A DNA stretch of 47,965 bases from positions 1-47,965 of the forward strand of contig JAITTS010000060.1 of NCBI GenBank assembly GCA_031286995.1. The letters run 5' to 3'. This document shows positions 16,671 to 22,510 of this stretch, one piece after another. Every line of letters starts with the position of its first letter. The stretch's first letter is position 1. Made by a program: the position numbers and the translations under genes. The stretch is from Oscillospiraceae bacterium. GTDB taxonomy: Bacteria > Bacillota > Clostridia > Christensenellales > Aristaeellaceae. A model generated the notes under the pieces. It was not told where the DNA came from. It made no database searches and saw only the letters and a program-made list of their open reading frames with translations.

Positions 16671-18482
16671 TCAGGCCAGGGTGCCGTCCTCCCGCAGGCG
16701 CTCAAGCAGGGCGCACACCACATCCGCGCGCTGAAAGGGGGTCATGATGTAAAACCCATCGGCGTGCGGGCGCACCCAGGCGGCTATTTCCGCGGCGATG
16801 GCCACGCCCGCGGCCGCAGCCTCATCCCGGCTCTGCCCCGCCTCAAAGTGGGCCAGGTACGCGTCGGGGATGCGGATGCCGGGCACCTCGTTGTGCATGT
16901 ACTGGGCGTTGCGCAGGCTGACCAGGGGCATGATGCCCGCCAGCACGAAGAGCCCCATGGCCCGCGCGGCATCCAGCGCGGATAGGGCTGCCGGGTCAAA
17001 CAGGGGCTGGGTCATCACAAAACGCGCGCCCTGGGCCTGTTTTTGCACCAGACGCTTCAGTTCCACCTGGGGCTGGGCCGCGCCGGGGTGAAACGCCACG
17101 CCCACGGTCAGCGGATCATCCGCGAACAGGTCGCGGTTCATCCGGCTGATGTGCCCGGCGAGCTGGGCGGATGTGAGGTTGAACACGCCATGCACGTGCC
17201 CCCGGTCGCTCTCGGGGATGGGGTCGCCTGTGACGGCCAGCACGGCCCGCAGGCCGGATGCGTGTGCGCCCAACAGATCCCCGTGCAGGGCGTTGATGTT
17301 GCGGTCGCGACAGCACAGGTGGGGGACGGTCTCCATGCCCAGGCTGTGCATCACCTGGGCCCCGCATAGCACGGAGCTCATGCGCGCCCGGGCCAGGGGC
17401 GAATCCGGCACGGTCAGGGCATCCACGCCCGCCACTTGCAGGCGGTAGGCGGCCTGCAGAAAACCGGATAGATCCCCGTGGCGCGGGGGCTCCAGCTCTG
17501 CCAGGGTGACGAACCGGCCCTGCGCCATGCCATCGGATAGGCGGCTGCGCGGGCTCTGCGCGGGCGCGGCGCGTGCGGGGGACGGCGCGGGCGCATGCGC
17601 GGTGCCGCTGTGCTCCGCGCAATCCGCGCCCGTCGCGGCCATGGCCTGCCCCAGGGCGCGGATGTGATCCGGCGTGGTGCCGCAGCAGCCGCCCAGCAGG
17701 CGCGCGCCCAGGGGCAGCGCCCGCACGAGGGTATCGGCAAAGTACCCGGGCGCGGCGGAAAAGCTGGCCCGATCCCCCTCGCCCCGAGGATAGCCGGCGT
17801 TGGGGAGCGCGGCCAGCGGCAGCCCCTCGCGCGCGGCGGCGGGCAGGGCGCGCAGCAGACTTACCAGGTGAGTGGGGCCCAGGCCGCAGTTGAGCCCGCA
17901 GATATCCACCGCCTTCTCCTTGCCAAGCTGGTTCAGCGCGCGGGCGACGGAGAGCCCGGCCCGGGTGTACCCATCCGCAGAGCAGGCGAACGTGGCGGCG
18001 ATAAACGCCCGCGGGCTGCTGCGGCGCAGAAACGCCGCGCAGGGCAGCAGGGGCTCCAGCTGGGCAAAGGTTTCAAACCAAAAAGCATCCGCGCCCTCGG
18101 CCAGGCAGCGCTCCAGCAGCCACAGGCGTTCATCCAGCGCTTCGGCAGGGTCGTCGTAGCCGGGCATGGGGCCTAGGGAGAGCGCGGCGACAGCCTGATC
18201 GCCCGCGGCGCGGCGGGCGATATCCAGCGCGCGCAAGGTCACAGCCAGCGCATCCTGCCGGGTGCCGCCCAGTGCGCGCGCGTTGGCCGCAAAGCTGTTG
18301 GTGCGCAGCACGCGCGCCCCCGCCTGCGCGTAGGCGCGGTGCGCGCGGTGCACCAGTTCCGGCTGGCGCAGGGTTGCCCACTCGCAGGGGCCGCCGCGCC
18401 AGCCCTGCTGGGCCAGGTAGGTGCCCATGGCGCCATCCAGCAGCAAGGGTTCGCCCTGGGCCAGCAGTGATTGTAAGCTCAA
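16671..18482 (-). CDS. Bifunctional homocysteine S-methyltransferase / methylenetetrahydrofolate reductase (YitJ-like)
   Basis: A 603-residue fusion. The N-terminal half (about 1-290) is a Zn-dependent homocysteine S-methyltransferase: LLLDGAMGTYLAQQGW at the start, and the three Zn-ligand Cys in GLNCGLGP and LGGCCGTTPDHIRAL. The C-terminal half (about 315-600) is a methylenetetrahydrofolate reductase barrel, with FVTLAELEPPRHGD, CCRDRN, AVLAVTGDP and FVMTQPLFDP. Together they reduce methylene-THF and methylate homocysteine to methionine, as in B. subtilis YitJ. A short Pro/Ala-rich linker joins them. The start is TTG at 18482 with GGGAGGA upstream. Its predicted leader is only about 35 bases, so no S-box riboswitch precedes it. 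Confidence 0.92.
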   Translation of the reverse strand: MSLQSLLAQGEPLLLDGAMGTYLAQQGWRGGPCEWATLRQPELVHRAHRAYAQAGARVLRTNSFAANARALGGTRQDALAVTLRALDIARRAAGDQAVAALSLGPMPGYDDPAEALDERLWLLERCLAEGADAFWFETFAQLEPLLPCAAFLRRSSPRAFIAATFACSADGYTRAGLSVARALNQLGKEKAVDICGLNCGLGPTHLVSLLRALPAAAREGLPLAALPNAGYPRGEGDRASFSAAPGYFADTLVRALPLGARLLGGCCGTTPDHIRALGQAMAATGADCAEHSGTAHAPAPSPARAAPAQSPRSRLSDGMAQGRFVTLAELEPPRHGDLSGFLQAAYRLQVAGVDALTVPDSPLARARMSSVLCGAQVMHSLGMETVPHLCCRDRNINALHGDLLGAHASGLRAVLAVTGDPIPESDRGHVHGVFNLTSAQLAGHISRMNRDLFADDPLTVGVAFHPGAAQPQVELKRLVQKQAQGARFVMTQPLFDPAALSALDAARAMGLFVLAGIMPLVSLRNAQYMHNEVPGIRIPDAYLAHFEAGQSRDEAAAAGVAIAAEIAAWVRPHADGFYIMTPFQRADVVCALLERLREDGTLA

Positions 18483-18523
18483 AGGGGGGATCCTCCCGAA
18501 TAGGCTGTCGGTATGTTTTCTTT

Positions 18524-18552
18524 ATTGTAAACCCCGTGGGCGCGCTTGTAAA
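18524..18552 (-). promoter_or_regulatory. Predicted promoter of the YitJ-like gene
   Basis: Minus-strand TTTACA (18547-18552), a 17-base spacer and TACAAT (18524-18529), ending 42 bases before the TTG start. This leaves too short a leader for a methionine riboswitch. Confidence 0.65.
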
Positions 18553-18935
18553 GGGAGAGAAAGCGTTTATGAAAAAGGGAAGGGCTGTACTGAGCGCTTA
18601 AGCGACACCCGGCAGAAAAATAAGCGCGGTTATGGCGGCGTGCGAAATAATGATGCGAGAGGCAGTGCAAGCGCTAAGTTGCCGAAGGCATGGCGCACAT
18701 CGGTTTTATCGGATAGCAGGTACGCGCGCGCTGTCGCGCGCGATATTTGCGGGGGTAAAGCCGCCGCAACATAAAACACCCGCCGGTGCTTTTATCGGCG
18801 GGTGGGCTACAGCGGGCGGCAATTTGCCGCCTTTGCTACTACGCGCGCTAGGCAAGGTCACTTCCCTTATGCCGAATGCTACGGTTTCGCTGCGGTAACT
18901 ACAAAGGGTGGCAATAGGGTGGGAGGAGGGCGTGC
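18553..18935. other. Gene-free block with a series of hairpins
   Basis: I see no convincing gene here. The stretch carries at least four tight inverted repeats: CGCGCGCG with a 4-base loop (18723-18742), TTGCGG and its complement (18747-18769), a terminator-like stem (18777-18804) and GGCGGCAA with its complement (about 18815-18832). The part from 18771 to 18935 would be the 3' portion of a minus-strand transcript that begins near 19033 and encodes the 24-residue peptide. Open frames through it are GC-driven and lack ribosome sites. It could be a repeated intergenic element or a small RNA. Confidence 0.5.
18771..18804 (-). terminator. Intrinsic terminator of the small-peptide transcript
   Basis: CACCCGCCG (18777-18785) pairs with CGGCGGGTG (18796-18804). 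Read on the minus strand, the stem is followed by TTTTAT (18771-18776). No such T-run follows on the plus strand. Confidence 0.65.
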
Positions 18936-19010
18936 TTACATGGTTCGAAAGCTGGCACAGACCACAATGCACGCCAGCAACGCAAGCACCGCCAAGATTC
19001 TTTTTGTCAT
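18936..19010 (-). CDS. Predicted 24-residue hydrophobic peptide
   Basis: A 75-base frame starting with ATG at 19010 and ending with TAA encodes a Met-Thr-Lys-Arg start followed by one hydrophobic helix (ILAVLALLACIVVCASF) and a short RTM tail. AAAGGGG (19019-19025) lies 8 bases upstream. A TTGACA promoter with an AT-rich -10 box precedes it, and a hairpin with a T-run closes the unit. The length suits a single-pass membrane peptide such as a type I toxin or a small regulatory protein. The function is unknown. The two Cys sit inside the predicted helix. No homologue is recognised. Confidence 0.5.
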   Translation of the reverse strand: MTKRILAVLALLACIVVCASFRTM

Positions 19011-19040
19011 CACCGGCACCCCTTTGATATTTTTTTATCA

Positions 19041-19068
19041 TATATAGAATAGCATCATTTTCTGTCAA
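19041..19068 (-). promoter_or_regulatory. Predicted promoter of the 24-residue peptide gene
   Basis: Minus-strand TTGACA (19063-19068) with TATATA (19041-19046) 16 bases downstream. The predicted start of transcription leaves a leader of roughly 20-25 bases. Confidence 0.6.
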
Positions 19069-19222
19069 ATGCAAGGCTTTGGGAAAAGATGAAATGAAAA
19101 ATAAGAATTGCTCACGGGGCGGCATTCAGCACGAAAAAAGAGGTTATGCGGAATCTCGAACTTGTATAGAGTACTTATGTTGCATTTGCTTTTTCCCACG
19201 ATTGGTTTAAGAAAAAAAGGGA

Positions 19223-19251
19223 TTGACAGCACCCGCCGCGCGTGCTATCAT
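19223..19251 (+). promoter_or_regulatory. Predicted promoter of the ABC uptake operon
   Basis: TTGACA (19223-19228), a 17-base spacer and TATCAT (19246-19251). The start codon of the first gene is 221 bases further on, leaving a long leader. Confidence 0.75.
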
Positions 19252-19440
19252 AGGGGGCAGACGAGCACCCACCCCCCGGCGTATCCGGCCATGGCGCATG
19301 GTTGTCCTACAGGGCGGTTGGTAAACCGCTCCCCAGGGTGACAAGTGGGCCAGGCGGATGAGATGAGCGAAGACAAGACGAGCGTAGGCCGTGTATCACA
19401 GCCGACAGCCAGTCTGTCCGGCTGTTTTGTTTTAACGGGG
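19252..19440 (+). ncRNA. Structured 5' leader with attenuator, possible riboswitch
   Basis: The leader between promoter and gene contains several possible stems. One is GGGCGGTT with AACCGCTCC around 19313-19333. Another is a short CCAT/ATGG stem near 19290. A C-rich strand near 19266-19276 could pair with GGGTG or GTGGG near 19337-19349. It ends in a complete intrinsic terminator only about 40 bases before the gene. That layout is typical of a cis-regulatory RNA. I compared it by eye with the TPP, SAM, lysine, glycine, FMN, cobalamin, THF, ZTP, fluoride, guanidine-I and T-box motifs and found no match, so the class is unassigned. Confidence 0.45.
19399..19433 (+). terminator. Leader terminator (attenuator) before the ABC operon
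   Basis: CAGCCGACAG (19399-19408) pairs with CTGTCCGGCTG (19414-19424) with one bulged C, followed by TTTTGTTTT (19425-19433). It lies inside the leader, upstream of the start codon at 19473, so it must be read through for expression. Confidence 0.7.
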
Positions 19441-19472
19441 GCGAAGGTAGCCGAAATGAAGGAGGTATCCCC

Positions 19473-20459
19473 ATGAAGCGCGCCCTCTCCATGCTGCTGA
19501 CCCTGCTCTTAACCATCGGTCTGTTTTGCCTGCCCGCGCAGGCCGCCGCGCCTGCCCCGATCAAGGTGGGCATTCTGCAACTGATGGATCACCCCTCGCT
19601 GCAGATCATTGAGACCGCTATCCAGGATGAACTGAAAGCCCTGGGGCTGACAGATCGCATTGCGTTGACCTATGTCAACGCCCAGGGGGATTTCCCCAAC
19701 CTTCCGCTGCTGGCCAGCCAGCTGGTGGGCGAAGGCTGCACCTTGCTCATCCCCATCACCACACCCTGTGCCCAGGCGGCCGTCACCGCCGCCCAAGACG
19801 CGGGCAACGTGGATGTAATCTTCGCCGCCGTCACCGATCCCTACGCGGCCGCACTGTTGCCGCTGGAGCCGGATCCCGCGGTGCGCGTGGCGGGCGTGAG
19901 TGACGAGGTGGCTGTGGATCGCATTTTGGATATGGCGCAAAAGCTGACCCCCGGCTTTGACACCATCGGCCTGCTCTACAATGCCGGTGAGGCCAACTCT
20001 GTATCCGGTGTGGATGCCGCCAAGGCTTATGCCCAAAGCCACGGGCTGCAAGTGACAGAAGCCGTGGTATCCAGCACCGCGGAAGTGGCGCAGGCCGCGC
20101 AGTCCCTGGCGGGCAAGGCGGATATCTGCTTTACATCCAACGACAACACGGTGGCCTCCGCCATGCCGGTGTACGCCCAGATGGGGCTGGATAACAAGAT
20201 ACCCGTCTACGTGGGCGCGGATACCATGGTAGCGGATGGCGGCTTGGCGACCATCGGCATCAACTACACGGATCTGGGCAAAGCGGTGGCCGCCATGGTG
20301 CAAGAGTACCTGGATGGCGCGACCCCGGCGCAACTCGGCGTGCGCGTACTGCCCGGCGGTGTGCCCATTATCAATGTGGATGTCGCCGAGGCCCTGGGCA
20401 TCACCATCCCCGAGGATTTGCAGGGCGCGCAACTGCTGCACACCGGCGACGCGCTCTGA
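19473..20459 (+). CDS. ABC transporter substrate-binding protein (PF04392-type)
   Basis: A 328-residue exported binding protein of the ABC_sub_bind family (COG2984), found with permease and ATPase partners of COG4120 and COG1101. The signal peptide (KRALSMLLTLLLTIGLFCLP, cleavage near AQA) has a Cys but no proper lipobox, so the anchoring is unclear. The mature part shows the two-lobed family pattern: KVGILQLMDHPSLQIIETAI, LVGEGCTLLIPITTPCAQAA, GLLYNAGEANS, and ADICFTSNDNTVASAM near the ligand cleft. Members of this family bind Trp/Tyr or unidentified small ligands. The start ATG at 19473 has AAGGAGG upstream. Expression is probably set by the leader attenuator. Confidence 0.88.
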   Translation: MKRALSMLLTLLLTIGLFCLPAQAAAPAPIKVGILQLMDHPSLQIIETAIQDELKALGLTDRIALTYVNAQGDFPNLPLLASQLVGEGCTLLIPITTPCAQAAVTAAQDAGNVDVIFAAVTDPYAAALLPLEPDPAVRVAGVSDEVAVDRILDMAQKLTPGFDTIGLLYNAGEANSVSGVDAAKAYAQSHGLQVTEAVVSSTAEVAQAAQSLAGKADICFTSNDNTVASAMPVYAQMGLDNKIPVYVGADTMVADGGLATIGINYTDLGKAVAAMVQEYLDGATPAQLGVRVLPGGVPIINVDVAEALGITIPEDLQGAQLLHTGDAL

Positions 20460-20481
20460 TCACCCGCGCGGGCAGCGCCCC

Positions 20482-20503
20482 GCATCCATCCCCTGATGGA
20501 TGC
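20482..20503 (+). other. Hairpin between binding-protein and permease genes
   Basis: GCATCCATC (20482-20490) and GATGGATGC (20495-20503) form a 9-base stem with a 4-base loop, 22 bases after the binding-protein stop. With no T-run, it probably protects the 5' mRNA segment or lowers read-through, which would allow more binding protein than permease. Confidence 0.45.
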
Positions 20504-20526
20504 GCGAGCGTAAGCGATACCTTTAA

Positions 20527-20550
20527 GGCGGACGACGCGTGTCGTCCGCC
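20527..20550 (+). other. Second strong hairpin in the same intergenic region
   Basis: GGCGGACGAC (20527-20536) and GTCGTCCGCC (20541-20550) form a perfect 10-base stem with a GCGT loop. No T-run follows. The likely role is again mRNA processing or stability between the first and second genes of the operon. Confidence 0.5.
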
Positions 20551-20556
20551 CATCTC

Positions 20557-20615
20557 ATGAAGCCGTCTATTAAGCCATCTATTAAGCCATCCATGAAGCC
20601 ATCTTTTATGAAGCC
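20557..20615 (+). repeat. 12-base tandem repeat, four units plus a partial one
   Basis: Four contiguous units of ATKAAGCCRTCY type occupy 20557-20604, and a partial ATGAAGCC follows at 20608-20615. The units are a whole number of codons and read as repeated Lys-Pro-Ser-Ile/Met in an open frame from the ATG at 20557 to a TGA at 20623-20625 (22 residues). No ribosome site precedes that ATG, so translation is doubtful. Confidence 0.75.
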
Positions 20616-20641
20616 TGACGATTGATGTAGGAAGTGTTTAC

Positions 20642-21550
20642 ATGTCCGCGCGCGAGATCATCACCTTGCTGGAGCTGGGCCTGGCCTACGCCATCCTCTC
20701 CATGGGCGTGTTCGTCACCTTTCGGGTGCTGGATACGCCGGATCTGACCACCGAGGGCTCCTTCACCCTGGGCGCGGCGGTCAGTGCGGCGCTGGCCCTG
20801 GGCGGCCACCCGGCGCTCGGCCTGCTGCTTGGTTTTGCCGCCGGCGCGCTGGCCGGGCTGTGTACCGCGCTGCTGATGACCCGCGGGCGCGTGCAGCCCA
20901 TCCTCACCGGCATACTGGTGATGACAGGGCTGTACTCGGTCAACCTGTTTGTGATGGGCGGCAAGAGCAACCTGCCGCTGATGCGTGTGGATACCGTGTT
21001 TACACCCATGGAGGCGCTGGTGCCTGGCGGCTGGCACCGGGTGGCGCTGCTGGCCCTGCTGGTCTCGCTGCTGGGCGTGGGGCTGTGCGTGTTCTTCCGC
21101 AGCAGCCTGGGGCTTTCTGTGCGCGCCACGGGGGATAACGAGCGCATGGTGCGCGCATCCTCCATCAGCACAGATGTCACCAAGGCCGTGGCCCTGTGCC
21201 TGGCTAACGGGCTATGCGCGCTCTCCGGCGCGGTGGTGGCCCAGGCCCAGCAATTTACGGATATCAGCATGGGCATGGGCACGGTGCTGGTGGCCCTGGC
21301 ATCCCTGATACTGGGGGAGACGCTGCTGCGGGGCGGGGGCATCCCCCGGGGTATGCTCAGCGCCGTTGTCGGCTCTGTGTTGTACCGGGCCATCGTGGCC
21401 CTGGTGCTCAAGACCAGCATCCCCGCCTACGCGGTCAAACTGATGACCGCGCTGCTGGTGGCCGCGGCTGTGTTGCAGCCCACCCTGGCCCGCGCCCTCA
21501 CCCTGGCCCGGGCAAAGCGCAAGGAGGCGCGCCGCCATGCTGCGCATTGA
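20642..21550 (+). CDS. ABC transporter permease (COG4120 type)
   Basis: A 302-residue membrane protein with about eight hydrophobic helices, in the branched-chain permease-like superfamily. Family landmarks include GVFVTFRVLDTPDLTTEGSF near residues 21-40, a substrate-permease segment GLSVRATGDNERMVRASSIS (about 157-176) that corresponds to the coupling region touching the ATPase, and LANGLCALSGAVVAQ. It forms the channel for the substrate delivered by the binding protein at 19473. The ATG at 20642 has AGGAAG upstream. Its last 14 bases overlap the ATPase gene, so the two are translationally coupled. Confidence 0.9.
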   Translation: MSAREIITLLELGLAYAILSMGVFVTFRVLDTPDLTTEGSFTLGAAVSAALALGGHPALGLLLGFAAGALAGLCTALLMTRGRVQPILTGILVMTGLYSVNLFVMGGKSNLPLMRVDTVFTPMEALVPGGWHRVALLALLVSLLGVGLCVFFRSSLGLSVRATGDNERMVRASSISTDVTKAVALCLANGLCALSGAVVAQAQQFTDISMGMGTVLVALASLILGETLLRGGGIPRGMLSAVVGSVLYRAIVALVLKTSIPAYAVKLMTALLVAAAVLQPTLARALTLARAKRKEARRHAAH

Positions 21551-22331
21551 GGATGTTTGTAAAACCTTTTTGCCCGGCACCGTGCACGAGCGCCGGGCGC
21601 TGGCGCACCTATCCCTGCGCGTGGCCGCAGGAGATTTTGTCACCATCATCGGCGGCAACGGGGCGGGCAAATCCACCCTGTTCAACCTGGTGGCCGGGGT
21701 GTTTTACCCGGATACGGGGCGGGTGCTGCTGGGCGGGCAGGATATCACCTACTGGCCGGAGCACCGCCGCGCGCACCAGATCGGCCGCCTGATGCAAGAC
21801 CCCATGGCGGGCACCGCGCCGGGCATGACCATTGAGGAAAACATCACCCTGGCCATGCTGCGGGGCACGCGCCGGGTGTTTGGCCTGAGCCGGCGCGAGC
21901 GCGAGCGGGCGCGTACCCTGCTGGCCCGGCTGGATATGGGGCTGGAGAACCGCCTGCACACCCGCGTGGGCCTGCTATCCGGCGGCGAACGCCAGGCCGT
22001 ATCCTTGGTGATGAGCACCGTGGTGCCGCCCCGCTTGCTGCTGCTGGATGAGCACACCGCCGCGCTCGATCCCCAGGCCGCGCGCAAGGTGCTGCGCATC
22101 ACCGATGCCGTGGTGCGCGGGGGCGAGACGCCCATCACCACCCTGATGATCACCCACAACATCGCTACCGCCCTGGAGATGGGCAATCGCACCCTGATGC
22201 TGGATGAGGGCGAGATCGTGCTGGATCTGGATGCGCCCGCCCGCCAAGGCTTGACCGTGGAGGCGCTGCTGGCCCTGTTTGCCGAGAGACGCAAAAAAAA
22301 GTTTGATGTGGACCGGGTGCTGCTCTCTTAG
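21537..22331 (+). CDS. ABC transporter ATP-binding protein (COG1101 type)
   Basis: A 264-residue ATPase that powers the permease encoded just upstream. Walker A is GGNGAGKST (about 38-46). The Q-loop region is in IGRLMQDPMAGTAPGMT, the signature is LSGGERQAVSL, Walker B is LLLLDEHTAALDP (with H after E, as is usual in this subfamily) and the switch His is in MITHNIATALEMG. The domain is complete. AAGGAGG lies inside the end of the permease gene, and the ATG at 21537 overlaps the permease frame by 14 bases. It ends the operon; a strong hairpin follows at 22405-22433. Confidence 0.92.
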   Translation: MLRIEDVCKTFLPGTVHERRALAHLSLRVAAGDFVTIIGGNGAGKSTLFNLVAGVFYPDTGRVLLGGQDITYWPEHRRAHQIGRLMQDPMAGTAPGMTIEENITLAMLRGTRRVFGLSRRERERARTLLARLDMGLENRLHTRVGLLSGGERQAVSLVMSTVVPPRLLLLDEHTAALDPQAARKVLRITDAVVRGGETPITTLMITHNIATALEMGNRTLMLDEGEIVLDLDAPARQGLTVEALLALFAERRKKKFDVDRVLLS

Positions 22332-22404
22332 CCGCCGCAGCCCTTTTCAGCGTCATGCGGCAGGGTATCCGGTGCGCACAAGGTTTTCCCCCATCATCAG
22401 CGAC

Positions 22405-22433
22405 GCGGCCCCGGTTTCACACACCGGGGCCGC
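22405..22433. terminator. Hairpin between the convergent ABC and maltose phosphorylase operons
   Basis: GCGGCCCCGGT (22405-22415) and ACCGGGGCCGC (22423-22433) form a perfect 11-base stem with a 7-base loop in the only gap between two convergent operons. The T-richness after it is weak on the plus strand (GCATGTTGTGT) and weaker on the other. It may stop transcription from both sides. Confidence 0.5.
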
Positions 22434-22510
22434 GCATGTTGTGTCATCATCGCCGGGGGCGGCTGCCGCTGCCGGCGGTACAGAGGGCGCCGCCGCCCAT
22501 GGCCGCGGCG

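Noticed and set aside
18483-18560. S-box (SAM) or other methionine riboswitch before the YitJ-like gene
   Set aside because: A good promoter at 18524-18552 leaves a leader of only about 35 bases, and no S-box motif is present upstream.
18632-18898. Possible small proteins on either strand in the hairpin block
   Set aside because: No ribosome sites, and the frames run through strong hairpins and a terminator.
19300-19335. T-box motif in the ABC operon leader (GGGCGGTT...ACCGC)
   Set aside because: The canonical AGGGTGGNACCGCG sequence is absent, and this stretch folds as a simple local hairpin. No specifier stem was recognised.
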